Shown here: positions 45,024 through 55,291 of the stretch, in pieces | Layout of the letters: the number at the start of each line of letters is the position of its first letter | How positions within the stretch are numbered: position 1 is the stretch's first letter | Assembly (NCBI GenBank): GCA_037447655.1 | Contig: JBBHKE010000402.1 | Span: 27,524-91,523 of the forward strand | Reading direction: 5' to 3' | DNA from: Zygnema cylindricum | Taxonomy: Eukaryota > Streptophyta > Zygnematophyceae > Zygnematales > Zygnemataceae | DNA length: 64,000 nt | Position numbers and translations under genes: made by a program | Notes under the pieces: generated by a model | Databases searched by the model: none | What the model was told of the DNA's origin: nothing | The model's input: the letters and a program-made list of their open reading frames with translations, nothing else

Positions 45024-45735
45024 TTTGTGCTCAAGGGAAGGCTCACAGACTTCCCTTTCCCAAAGCTGCGACATATAGAGGTGAGAAAATATTAGATTTG
45101 GTCCACACAGATATTGAAAGACCGGCAAAAGTACCTTCGGTAGGAGGAAAGAGGTTATGATGACAATAACATATGATTAGTCTAGATACTCTAGAGTGTA
45201 TTTCCTAAAAACAAAGTCTAAAGCATCAACTTACTTCAAAGAATATAAAGCTTGGAGTGAGAAGTTGCATGAAACCCCTATTAAAAGGATAAGAAGTGAT
45301 TATTGGGGGGAATGTACCTCTAACCAGTTTGAGGAATATTTGAGAGATGAGGGAGTGCAGCACCAGAAAATTGTACCATATAACCCGAAACAAAATGGGA
45401 TAGCTAAGAGGTTCAATCGAACACTAGATGATAGTGCATGCAGTATGTTAGGCGACAAGAAAATAGGAAAGAGATTTTGGGCAGTAGCAATGAACTATGC
45501 CAGCTACATTAAGAATAGAGTCCTTACCTCAGTTGTAAACGGGGTGACACCTTATAAGAGATGGGTTGGAAGGGAAACAAATATTTCACACCTTAAAGTA
45601 TTCGGTAGCCAAGTTTACAGTCTTGACACGGATAGAAAAAACTGGAAACTAGATGCTAAGGGAAAACCTGGATACTTTGTGGGATCCGATGAGGATGTTA
45701 AGGGATATAGATGTTGGATTGGCACGTGAAGCCGG
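45024..45735 (+). pseudogene. Integrase of element J
   Basis: After K1: C-A-Q-G-K-A-H-R-L-P-F-P-K, then H-T-D-I-E-R-P (first catalytic Asp kept), a shift near 45155, Y-F-L-K-T-K-S-K and R-S-D-Y-W-G-E-C where the usual N-G-G-E-Y is altered, and K-Q-N-G-I-A-K-R-F-N-R where the catalytic Glu (A-E-R) is Lys. The 177-codon open stretch 45196-45729 continues to K-P-G-Y-F-V-G-S-D-E-D-V-K-G-Y-R, where a 38-bp insertion disrupts the frame. Catalytically dead. Confidence 0.8.
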
Positions 45736-46936
45736 TTAAGGGATATAAAGTCTATGACTTAGCAAAGAAAGATATTATTCTGGTCAAACACCTAGTTGTC
45801 ATGGATGAAGGGAAATCATTTGAACCCTTCAAATATACAAAGAAGATAAGAATCAGATTTAAGTCCAAAAGTGAGGAGAACTCGGTCGTTCCCGAAAAGG
45901 ACGTGAGTGAAACCGTAATTGCAGAATCAGGGGAGAACCGAGATACAGAAGACTCACTAGAAACCTCACATACTTTTATGGACTTGGAGGAGATAGAAGA
46001 CATGGGACCAAACCGCCTTCTATGGATATGGGAGCCGATGAGACAGTGAGGAGAAATCCAAGACTTCCATCCATTCCAGCTTCAAAGTTTGAGGGAGGGA
46101 GAAGGAGCAGCAAAAAGATATAGGAAAAACAGGCCGCTCATAAGGTTACTAAGCTATCTCACCCAGATAAGCCTTAGTCTTACTCGGAGGCAATGAATAG
46201 ACCGGAGAAAGAAAAATGGATTAGAGCCATAAATGACGAGATAGCCTCCATCATGGAAACAAATACTTAGGAACTAGCGGATTTTCCTCCAGACAAAAAA
46301 CCTATTCGGTGTAAATGGGTATTTAAACTAAAACTGAACCCAGATAATACTATTGAGAGATATAAGGCTCGATTTGTAGCGAAAGGGTTCACCCAAAAAG
46401 AGGGAATTGACTATGAGGAGACCTTTGCTCCTGTTGTTCGATTCCCATCAGTAAGGATTCTCCTCACTCTGGCAGCAGCGCAAGACATGGAAATACACCA
46501 GATGGACATTAAGATTGCTTTTCTTAATGGTAAGTTAGAGGAAGAAATTTTCATGAGGCAAGCTGAGGGGTTCGTGGAAGAAGGAGAAGAGAGCAAAGTC
46601 TGTAGGCTCATAAAGTCCTTATGTGTACTGAAGCAGGCTCCTCGACAGTGGAATAAGGAACTAGATGATTTTCTCACCGGTTTGGGAAATATCCAGATCA
46701 GCTCTGACCATTGTATCTATATGTTTGAAGATGAGCATGGTGTCATTTTTATTGCAATTTATTTTGATGATCTGTTTGTGCTCAATAAGTCCTTGGAAAA
46801 AATCAATAGGCTAAACAAAGATCTTAGAGGCAAATTTGATATGAACAATTTAGGTGAGGGAAAATACATTTTGGGGATCCAAATGGAGAGGGATAGGGGG
46901 AAAGAATTATCAAACTTACTCAAAAAAAAGGAATAG
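45736..46936 (+). pseudogene. Linker and reverse transcriptase of element J
   Basis: Linker: G-Y-K-V-Y-D-L-A-K-K-D-I, V-M-D-E-G-K-S-F-E-P-F-K and an acidic stretch to 46049. RT: A-I-N-D-E-I-A-S-I-M-E-T-N-T then TAG at 46268 (Trp in relatives), K-W-V-F-K-L-K-L-N, Y-K-A-R-F-V-A-K-G-F-T-Q, E-E-T-F-A-P-V-V-R, and the open stretch 46487-46936 with H-Q-M-D-I-K-I-A-F-L-N-G. The catalytic motif reads Y-F-D-D at 46760-46771, against the usual Y-V-D-D. RT copies RNA to DNA; this copy is broken. Confidence 0.85.
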
Positions 46937-47218
46937 GTAATATGCTTGAAAAAATCCAGAAGGAAAAGGCTAACAGTTGTACCACTCCCATGGACTTGAA
47001 AAAAGTAAGTGATGGGAGTGTAGAAGGAGGAGTGATGATCCTACATGATCAGATGAGTCTAGATAATCGAGAGTTTATGAAGTCTATCCCTTATAGACAG
47101 GTCGTAGGAAGTTTGATCTATTTTATGAATTGTACTAGGCCGATATATAGCAGCAGCAATTAGAGAACTTAGTAGGAGTCTTAATGATCCTAGGAAGAGA
47201 GATTGGGAGGCAGCCAAG
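46937..47218 (+). pseudogene. RT end and start of RNase H of element J
   Basis: After a TAG and shift at 46936-46942 the reading M-L-E-K-I-Q-K-E-K-A-N-S-C-T-T-P-M continues the connection between RT and RNase H, with Y-R-Q-V-V-G-S-L-I-Y and, one frame over, D-W-E-A-A-K at 47198-47215. Solo LTR K2 then interrupts. The same residues D-W-E-A-A-K in element C are where its RT deletion rejoins. Confidence 0.75.
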
Positions 47219-48397
47219 TGTAGATATTTGAGTATTTTCTAGGTCTGTATTATGATAAGAAAAATGTAGAGGGCAATCTGCCTCTTACTCCCTTCTCCAT
47301 TCCCGCACACTTGTTGTAGTCACTAAAGGTTAGGTAGGGAGATAGAGCCATGACTGCCTAAAGCTTTATAAAGAGACAGGTAGCAAAAAAGCAGATAGGT
47401 TTACTAAAATTATTGACGGACCCAGGAATTGATTCGGTACTTATAGTTCGTCAAAGTAACCGTTCGCTTTGTCTGTTAGGTCTAGGACCAGTGCTAAGGT
47501 ATATAAGGTTTGATAAATATATATATAGTTACGTGTAGACTAATTCGTTAATCGATGAATAATTACGTAGTGCGTGGAGACAGTTTTAGATAATACGGAC
47601 AACGGTTTCAATGTATTTTATGAAACGGATATCGCGCATTTGTTTTGACTGTGAAACAAATATTGTGCGTCTAATTTCAATGGCTAGATTTACAGCCGGT
47701 TTTGATCGGACAGCCATGATAGGCGTCGCGATCACGGAAGAGGTACTTTTGGCATTTTATGGTCATCGCCACGTCAGGTGACACGTGGCATGATGACATT
47801 AGATTTTGGCAACTCTGAAGATTACACAAACAAATCCCGATTTGACACGTGTCGACATTTTGGCCGTGTTGTACAATGGCCGTACAGAAAGTACATCGCA
47901 CCTGTACTTTTTTGTACCACACAGTAATTTGATTGGTGCCGTACGTGAATAGATAGAGTTTTAGAGAGGGAATAGGACTTAGAAAATTTAGTAGGTAGCT
48001 ACCTATCTCCAAGAAATCTCCTGTACAAAAGGTCATCGTTGACCATTCATACCTATCAATTTACTTGACCATTTTCAGTGATTCTTTTAGCTCTTCACTC
48101 AAGGGAGTCTAGGCTACACAGGGATGTAGTCAGTCAGAGTTTTTGCCTTCCAGGGTGGCTGCATTTCTAAGGGAAAATCAAAGTGGGTGAATGTGTCCAA
48201 AACTCATATTCTAACTTTGCATTGTGTGATGGAACTGAGCACACACAAAGTCTTATTTCACACGGGTGAAACTAAAATGGGTCTCTGATTGTCAATGGGT
48301 CAATCATTTGGGTTTATATCAACTTGGAGTCGGCACTATCTAGATAAGCTTCTTTTGGATCTGCGATTTCTGTGGGTAATGAAGCACACAGAGTTCA
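47219..48397 (+). repeat. Solo LTR K2 inside element J
   Basis: Starts TGTAGATATTTGAGTATTTT and ends CACAGAGTTCA. The target duplication CCAAG is perfect (47214-47218 and 48398-48402). Its last codons keep the gag start M-K-H-T-E-F. About 1.18 kb with no internal region. Confidence 0.92.
47768..47790 (+). promoter_or_regulatory. Paired ACGT boxes in LTR K2
   Basis: CCACGTCA and GACACGTGGC in tight spacing, as in K1. Candidate U3 enhancer. Confidence 0.35.
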
Positions 48398-48939
48398 CCA
48401 AGAGAGTCATGAGATATCTAGTGGGAACAAAAGAGTTATGGTTGCATTTGGGAGGGGAGCACACTGACATCACTACTTAGAGTGATGCCAGTTATAGGGA
48501 CGCAGCTATGAGGAGATGCACTTCAGGGTATATGTTGTATGTGGGGGAAGGTGCTTGCTGTTGGAACAGTAAGCAACAAAATATGGTTGCTTAGTCCACT
48601 ATGGAGGCTGAGTACATGGCCTCGTGTTCTGCTATGAAAGAGTTAATGTGGGTCAAGTCCTTATTCCAAGAACTGGGGTATATGAAGAAGGGGGTGCATG
48701 AAGTGTTTTGTGATAACCAAGTTGCCATCGCAATTGCAGCTTATCTAAAGCATCATTTCAATGCTAAGCATATGGACATAAAGTTGAGTTTTGTGAGAGA
48801 AAAAGTTGGGAATAAAATTGTGAATCTTGTATATAAATCACATGAGGACATGGTGGCTGATATGATGACAAAACAAGTACCTTCTCCCAAGTTAAAATAT
48901 TGTAGAGAAAAGTGTGGACTGAAGTTAAAACTGGACTAG
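48398..48939 (+). pseudogene. RNase H of element J
   Basis: Resumes after K2: R-V-M-R-Y-L-V-G-T-K-E-L-W-L, a stop at 48478 (Trp expected), S-D-A-S-Y (one RNase H acidic site), C-C-W-N-S-K-Q-Q, a stop at 48592, then the 112-codon end 48601-48939: M-E-A-E-Y-M-A-S-C-S-A, C-D-N-Q-V-A-I-A-I-A, K-H-M-D-I-K-L-S-F. It ends at the stop 48937-48939, next to the purine tract. The C-terminal third is well kept. Confidence 0.85.
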
Positions 48940-48952
48940 AAAATAAGGGGAG
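48940..48952 (+). other. Polypurine tract of element J
   Basis: AAAATAAGGGGAG directly before LTR start TGTTGA. Confidence 0.85.
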
Positions 48953-49961
48953 TGTTGAAAATTATTAGTTTAATATGGTATTTTCTAGGTTGAAATAATT
49001 TGCTCAATAGGAAAAGAAAAAGGCGGACAGCCTGCCTCCTCCTCCTCTCTCTACCCACCATACTTGTCGTAGTTAGTGAGGGATAGAGAGGGTGGCTGAC
49101 CCATGGCTGTCTTAGCTTAAGCAAGTGGGACTAAAGAGTGACTTATGTCACTTTGAACAAAATGTTGAGTCGGGGAGGACATGAACCTCTGACCGGTAGA
49201 GCACGGCGTAGACGTTAGCTCTATCCAATCTGTCGTAGAAGTCCGTAAGGGTACATAAGGTTTGATAAATATTTAAACACTATTCAGACCATGAATTTGA
49301 TTAACGGCACGACAAACTAAAGAATATAGACTTAGTGTTATATATAGTGCAAACATTTTCTCACACAAAACAAATGAATCAGACATTTGTTTCGACGGTC
49401 AACATTCAATATCAGATTTAATCCGACGGCGTATATCTCTGTCGAGATCGCAGAATGGTCACTTTGGCGTTTATGGACGTGGCATGACGTGGCACCACGT
49501 GGAGGGATGACATTTGGTCGCGGGAATTACGGGGAACATAAGAAATGAATTAAAAGTGGGCACGCATCCACTCAATAGCCTTGCCTTATACAGGGCGTAT
49601 AGAAAGTACATCAGCCGTAATACCTTTCTGTAACCAACTATTGTTTAATTAGTTCGTACGTTAGTAGATAGAGGTTGTGAGAGGGGTTTAGGACTTAGAG
49701 AATTTGGTAGATAGTGACCTCTCTCCCTTTGAGAGTTAATATAAACTTGGCATCTTTGCCACCTTATAATTTATCGGCTCGTTGGCCGTTTTCAGTGATT
49801 CTTTTTGCTAAAGGCTCAAGGGAGTCCAGGCTGCACAAAGGTGCAGTCAAACTATCATTTTGTCTTCATGGAAAGCAGTGGTTGTGGCTTGAAGCGGGTT
49901 AGTTAAATAATATCTAGAGGCTTCTTGTATTATGTGGTCCAATGGAGGACACAGAATTGTA
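48953..49961 (+). repeat. 3' LTR of element J
   Basis: Starts TGTTGAAAATTATTAG and ends CACAGAATTGTA (TA in place of CA). It matches the 5' LTR closely and retains the gag start codons. Confidence 0.9.
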
Positions 49962-50596
49962 GGCCGACGACGGAGTCTTCCTATACAATTGTCTGAACTA
50001 TCAACAAACCGGTCATGGGTGGAAGCGCTGCCTACGGAAGCTGAACCCCGAATTTGCCCTATAGCAAAATGAATGGGAAAAGGAAAGAGCTGAAAGAAAC
50101 AAAAAACAGATGGATCAGAAGCGAAGAGGGGGATCGAAAGACAAAACGCCGGTAAACAAAGACAACTACCACCCTACACCCCGATCAAAAACTGCCAAAA
50201 TGTCACAAGCTCAGTTGTGACAGATTAAACTCCCTAAATTTGATGATTCACAGATCTCAAATGAGTTAAGAAGCAAATACACCATCGAGGGCTTCAAGTG
50301 TCCGGCTTGTGGTTTCATGGTACACAAGGAGGGGGAATGTTTTAGGAAAAATGGAGTTATGAAATAGATGATGCAATATGGTATGTTTATATACGGAGGA
50401 GACACTACCATGAACCCTTTTATCCTCCAACTCCTTTATCGTTGGGGACGTCGAACCATGGAAAAACCAGAATAAATGCCAACAGGTCAAACAAAACTCA
50501 CACCAGAGAAGATCATCCAGCAACAAAGCTAGCAACTGACCGCGATGGCTGCAAAACTGGCGGCCCTGCGTTTAGGATCTCCCTCCCGAGTTTCGG
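49962..50596 (+). pseudogene. gag C-terminal part of element G with CCHC zinc knuckle
   Basis: Ty3 gag resumes after J. It reads E-L-S-T-N-R-S-W-V-E-A-L-P-T-E-A-E-P, a Lys-rich region, then K-L-P-K-F-D-D-S-Q-I-S-N-E-L-R-S-K-Y-T-I and a perfectly spaced knuckle C-P-A-C-G-F-M-V-H-K-E-G-E-C (50299-50340), which would bind genomic RNA. Further on K-L-T-P-E-K-I-I-Q-Q-Q and M-A-A-K-L-A-A-L-R-L-G. The sequence breaks at TTCGG (50592-50596), where copia F is inserted, and continues in the same frame at 53912. Confidence 0.7.
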
Positions 50597-50816
50597 TGAA
50601 ATTCTATGGGCTCCATTGCCACACAGAATTCGCAGGTCCAAAGGAAGCTAATCTAGATAGTGCCGACTCCAACTTGATATAAACCCAAATGACTGACCCC
50701 TTGACAATCAGAACTCCAATATAGCTTCACCCTTGTGAAATAACACTTTCTGTATGCTCAGTTCCACCACAGAATGCAAAGTTAGAATATTAGATTTGGA
50801 CACATTCACCCACTCC
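50597..50816 (-). repeat. Truncated 3' LTR of element F
   Basis: Matches the last 220 bp of 52598-53906 and ends at the element boundary ATAGAATTTCA. Missing about 1.09 kb of its start; the break falls directly after the purine tract AAAAAGGGGAG. Confidence 0.8.
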
Positions 50817-51213
50817 CCTTTTTCCTTTTTCTTTTTCCTTTTATATAACTTAAGAAAAATGCTCTCGTATTTAAAACAATGCATTAGATGAAATGAAATA
50901 ATAATTGCATCGCACATTTCATTTAGCATCCCACTTATCATAAATCCGAGCAAAGATTTTATCCACCTCATCTCTTTTCCATCCACACTAAATCCACTTT
51001 CCCTCTTGCAATTCAAACAACCAGCCCGATCCCCAATCTGCAACATACACCAAGATGCTAGCCCTTTTACAGGCACATCTTCATAAATACCATCATTTCC
51101 ATTAGTGATGTCAAACCCATTACCCCCAAAAAATGAACTTTTCTCACTCTCTCCCATGGAGATCTTTCCACTCTCACTTTCTAAATTTATTCCCAATAAA
51201 TATTTCTCTTCCC
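50817..51213 (-). pseudogene. RT remnant and tail of element F
   Basis: Minus strand. K-G-L-G-E-E-K-Y-L-L-G-I-N-L-E-S (51220-51170) is the RT piece that follows Y-V-D-D in full elements, in a different frame from gag. It is followed by D-V-P-V-K-G-L-A-S-W and a Cys/Met/Ile-rich tail ending in poly-Lys codons over the purine tract. Nothing after the RT piece is recognisable. Protease, integrase and the RT core are absent, with the same joining as in element E. Confidence 0.6.
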
Positions 51214-52623
51214 CTAAACCTTTAAAACTCCTAGTTTCACTTCTCCCCTTTCCTTGGAATCCGTTGAAGTCTCCCTTTCCGACCAGTTTTCTGTTTTCAA
51301 AATATCTATAAAATTATCCTCATTAATTTTATCTTTCCCATTTTCACTTATAGATCCTAGATCTGACTTTCTCATTTCTACGTCATTCACTCTACACTCC
51401 TCGACATCCTCAAGAACCTCCTCTCTTTTTACTTCCCTTATACCACCAAAAGCACACTGTTGCCTTCGTGGAATTTCTGTGTACTTTTCTCTCTTCTCCA
51501 TTCTACCGATGTGAAGAAGCTCCAAGATTTCTTCATCCTCTTTCTCCTCTTCCTCTCTTTCCTCCTCATTCACATACCAACTTCTAAGTTCTTCCAAGCA
51601 AGGACACTCCTCCATATAATGACCCGGTTTCCTACAAGCGAAGCAAACCCCCTTTTTCAAAGTTCCCCTTTCTTTTCCTCTCCCTCTCTTTCCACCGAAG
51701 TTCCGATAAGGTTTGCCTTTGTCATTCTTCCCCTTATCACGCTTCCGCTCGTCACCGCCGTTCCTCACATCACTCTTTCGCTAGTCACCACCAGCTGTAA
51801 ATGCAATCACCCTTTCACTTCCCCTACGAAGCTCTAGAGTGCTTTCCCTCACAAGATTTATCCCCATGGTAATGCTCCAAGTCGATGAGGAGACATCCAT
51901 TTCCTGCATACGGTAAATGATGTCTTCGTACTCATCTGGGAGCTTGATGATTAGTGTATTAACCTTCCTCTCCTCAGATTCTACATATCCCGCACTAGCT
52001 AGCTCAACATATAACTCAGCAATATCATTGTAAAACTCTATCATGCTACCGCCTTTATAAACATAGGCCTCTATAACCTGTTTTACTAATTGCTGCCTCT
52101 GTATAGTCTCACTCTTATAAATCTGAATTAGTGTTTCCCAAATTTCCCAAGACTTAGTTAGACTTAAAAGAGTGATAGCTATGGACTTAGACACATATCT
52201 AAGTATGAGATGTTTTGCTATAGTGTTTTTATATTCCCAAATTTTCCTATCATTTTCTTCAGTTTTTGGTTCAACTATAACCCCCACAAGTGGAACCGTG
52301 GCTGAGAGCCTAGCTCCCCTCACCATAGGTGTCCCTTTATCCTTCTCCCCTATTTCCCCTACCACGATAATGATTTTCCCTTCACCTTCCATTGCATTTG
52401 AACTCCGGTTGCTTTTCTGGGCAGCCATAGATGATTCTCCATAGTGAGCTCCTCCAAAGCCCGGTGGCGGACACCTCACTTGTCCCGAAACAATTCCCCA
52501 TAAGTGCTTCTCGAAAAGCAATCCCTCCATTGTAAACTCCCAGTAAGTGAAGTCTTTTCCATCAAATATAGACACCCTAGATGGTGGGCCCATAACCTGA
52601 AATTCTATAGGCTCCATTGCCAC
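51214..52623 (-). pseudogene. gag of element F (nearly intact)
   Basis: Best copia gag in the window. It opens at 52623 inside the LTR: M-A-M-E-P-I-E-F-Q-V-M-G-P-P-S-R-V, F-D-G-K-D-F-T-Y-W-E-F. One in-frame stop at 51781-51783 separates a 280-codon part, ending in F-T-A-G-G-D, from 184 more codons in the same frame. These hold a basic R-K-R-D-K-G region, the knuckle C-F-A-C-R-K-P-G-H-Y-M-E-E-C with correct spacing, an acidic stretch and I-P-R-R-Q-Q-C-A-F-G-G-I-R, which in full elements precedes the protease site. After that comes a Glu/Asp/Ser-rich tail instead of protease. Confidence 0.85.
52583..52597 (-). other. Primer binding site of element F
   Basis: Minus strand GGTTATGGGCCCACC next to LTR end GAATTTCA; perfect family sequence, read as V-M-G-P in gag. 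Confidence 0.85.
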
Positions 52624-53906
52624 ACAGAATTCGCAGGTCCAAAGGAAGCTAATCTAGATAGTGCCGACTCCAACTTGAAATAAACCCAAATGACTGACCC
52701 CTTGACAATTAAAACCCCAATATAGCTTCACCCTTGTGAAATAACACTTTTTGTGTGCTCAGTTCCACCACAGAATGCAAAGTTAGAATATTAGATTTGG
52801 ACACATTCACCCACTTTGACTTTCCCTAAGAAATAGAGCCACCCAGGCAGGCAAATACTCTGACCGACTACACCTTTGTGTAGCGTAGACTCCCTTGAGT
52901 CCGTGGCAACAAGAATCACTGAATTTGGTCAACTTAATTGATAGTTATGGCTGGCCAAAGTTTTCCATTTATAAAAGGTGCTCTCTGTGAGAGTCATCTA
53001 CCTACCCGAAATATTCTAAGTCCTAAACCCCTCTCTAAACCCTCTAGTACTGAGGTGCAGACCTATCACATTACTATATAGTACATAAAGGTATAGATGC
53101 CGGTGTACCTTTTGTACGGTCATCGTACGACATGGCTAAAAAGTCAACAAATGTCCTATCCGGATTCGCTCTTATAATCTCCGGAATTCCTGCCTCCAAA
53201 TCTTATCTCTCCACGTGGCGCCAGGTCATGCTGCGTCAGAACAAATGGTACCGTACAAGAAAGTACAAGTGCGGAGTACTTTCTGTACTTACATTGTACG
53301 ATGTCGCCATAGTGCGACATTTATCACTCCCGGATTTGTTTTCTGCCGTTCCGGAAATTTCGTAATCCCTTAAGATGTCGCCACGTGTCATCCGCAGTGG
53401 TGAGGTCCGCAAACCGCCAAATTATCCTGTCGCGTAGCCGGCGCTTATCACGGCCGTCCGATTTATTTCGGCATTTCATACGGACCGTCGAAACAAATGT
53501 CCGTACTATTTGTTTCGTCCGGTACTAAAAGTACAGCTGTTTCTATGCCTTATATACCGTAACCGAGTTAAATGGAAAAACCTACCTATAAGTATTTAAA
53601 TATTTATCAAACCATATACGTTTAGCACTAGTCCTATACTAAATGGACAAAGCTAACGGCTACGGTACGTTTGACGGACGGTAGGTACTAGGATCAATTC
53701 TTGGGTCCGTCAAATACCTTTTTGGTAAACATACCTATTATCTATTCCTGTCTCTTTGGAGAGCTTAGGCAGCCATGACTCTAGCTCCCTCTCCAGCCTT
53801 CAGTGACTACAACAAGTGTGGGGGCTTGGAGAAGGAGGTTAGAGGCAGACTGCCTCTGCTACTTTTCTATCCTAAAAAAAACCTAGAAATTACCCAAATA
53901 TCAGCA
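52598..53906 (-). repeat. 5' LTR of element F
   Basis: Minus strand TGCTGATATTTGGGTAATTT at 53906 to ATAGAATTTCA at 52598, about 1.3 kb. It is longer than its relatives partly because a GTAC-rich block near 53080-53160 recurs at 53250-53330. Confidence 0.88.
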
Positions 53907-54690
53907 TTCGGCTTTAACGGCCGCTCAAAAACTTCAACGAAAAAAACAAGAGTTACTACAGAAGCTGGCGGAGCTTGAACAAGAATCCTCGGCGGGTGGA
54001 GATGACGATGATTTTATGAGGTGGGATATGGAACCACCTAAGGCTCACCATGCTAGTACTTTTCTGTCAAGAACCTGGAATGTGGTCTAGGGAGACAATC
54101 CGAAAGAGCTTTGCAACTCAACATCAGAAATGCGAAAAGATTGGTAGAAACTGGCCCAAGAAGACCATTACAGAAAAGTAACAAGCCCACTGTTATTCAC
54201 TCCCCCGGCGATGATTATGAACAACGACATCGGTCTAGGAATCAAATCCACTAATCCCCCTCCCCCTACCGTGAAGAAATTGCCTCTCGAATTCGAAAAT
54301 TACAAAACAGATAAACAAAGGGAGAAGGGAAAACAGGCAAAAGAGGAGGAAAAACGTAACAATCAAGATTGGTTTGAACAGTATATGGCAGAAGGCCCGG
54401 AGGATAAAACACCAGGAACGTCTCCCTCACCGGAATCAAACGATGAAAGTGAGGAAGCAAGGGGGGGGGAGCAAGAGAAACCGGAGGAACTAGGTTCCCC
54501 CATTTCTTTGCCAAAAACTCAACCTCTTTCCTCCAAACCAACAATTATGTTAGTAAGGCACCTTACGCCCTACGCCCTCATCTATGTGAAAACATTAGCC
54601 TTGTCCCATAACCTTTCGAAGAAACCCTCATTCAGGCACCAAAAGAGGAAATTCACTCGGGAAAGAGGTAAAGAGACCTGACTGACTAGC
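53907..54690 (+). pseudogene. gag end and pre-protease linker of element G
   Basis: Reading resumes after F in the frame left at 50596: A-L-T-A-A-Q-K-L-Q-R-K-K-Q, Q-K-L-A-E-L-E-Q-E-S, likely a short coiled coil, then D-D-D-D-F-M-R-W-D-M-E-P-P. The open part 54211-54681 (M-I-M-N-N-D-I-G-L-G) is Glu/Lys-rich and ends T-R-E-R-G-K-E-T. Stops at about 54090 and 54148. Linker between gag and protease by position. Confidence 0.6.
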
Positions 54691-55291
54691 CCAAGTCAGT
54701 CTTTTTGTCCGCAAACCCGAAGACCTATTGATGGATAGGGATTATAAGACGTTATATGTGGCGCTTATCCTAAACCGAACAAGGAATTACAAAATTAACG
54801 GGTACGGAGGATATCAAGATGTAATGGTCGACACCCGAGCATTACCCAATTTGATAACTACTTCAGCTTTGTAGAAAATGCCAAAGGAACACCGGCCATA
54901 AATTTTCCCCAACAACATATGTATCAGCACGCTAACAAGTGGAAATAAGCTGGTCCACGAAATTATCAAGGCTATGTTGATTGAATTCTTCGATGACACG
55001 CGTCAAAGAGTCCAAATTCGCCTTCCCTTCTTGGTGGTAGAAGGTAAGCGGTTTGAAATTATGTTGGGGATGGCTATGTGGACCAGGTTGAATATGGATA
55101 TAAGTGTGTGGAAGGAGCTGTTTACAGTCCGGGACCCTGAAGATCTAGAAGAGGCCCAAGTGGTCGTACCCCTAGATTTATGGAATCGGGGAAAAACCAA
55201 TGTTCCTGTTTCCGGATGTTATCCTGTTTATGCCACCCACACACCAACAAAAGTGCTCGCCAACGCCCCACACATCTCTGAGGAGATATAG
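54691..55291 (+). pseudogene. Protease of element G
   Basis: Y-Q-D-V-M-V-D-T-R-A-L-P-N-L-I around 54815-54855 is the retropepsin active site with D-T-G changed to D-T-R (GGA to CGA type change at 54836-54838). It is followed, after a stop near 54873, by the open stretch 54974-55291: M-L-I-E-F-F-D-D-T, R-L-P-F-L-V-V-E-G and F-E-I-M-L-G-M-A-M-W, the usual second conserved region of Ty3 proteases (hydrophobic, L-G). The protease would cut the polyprotein. It directly precedes the methyltransferase. Confidence 0.7.

Larger units (their letters stand above)
41202..49961 (+). mobile_element. Ty1/copia element J, nested in G, carrying two solo LTRs
   Basis: 5' LTR 41202-42224, primer site 42225-42239, gag, protease, integrase, RT and RNase H in order, purine tract 48940-48952 and 3' LTR 48953-49961. 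Solo LTRs K1 (pre-integrase) and K2 (RNase H) interrupt it. Flanks ATTGG and GGCCG do not match, so the target duplication is lost or rearranged. All modules have stops or catalytic changes. Confidence 0.85.
50597..53906 (-). mobile_element. Element F: gag-only Ty1/copia derivative nested in G
   Basis: Perfect 5-bp target duplication TTCGG (50592-50596 and 53907-53911). Minus strand order: 5' LTR 52598-53906, primer site 52583-52597, gag to 51214, short RT remnant and unknown tail to about 50840, purine tract, then only the last 220 bp of a 3' LTR (50597-50816). Same internal plan as element E. Confidence 0.88.

Noticed and set aside
49962-49966. Target duplication for element J
   Set aside because: Left flank ATTGG and right flank GGCCG do not match. 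J is still bounded by its LTRs.
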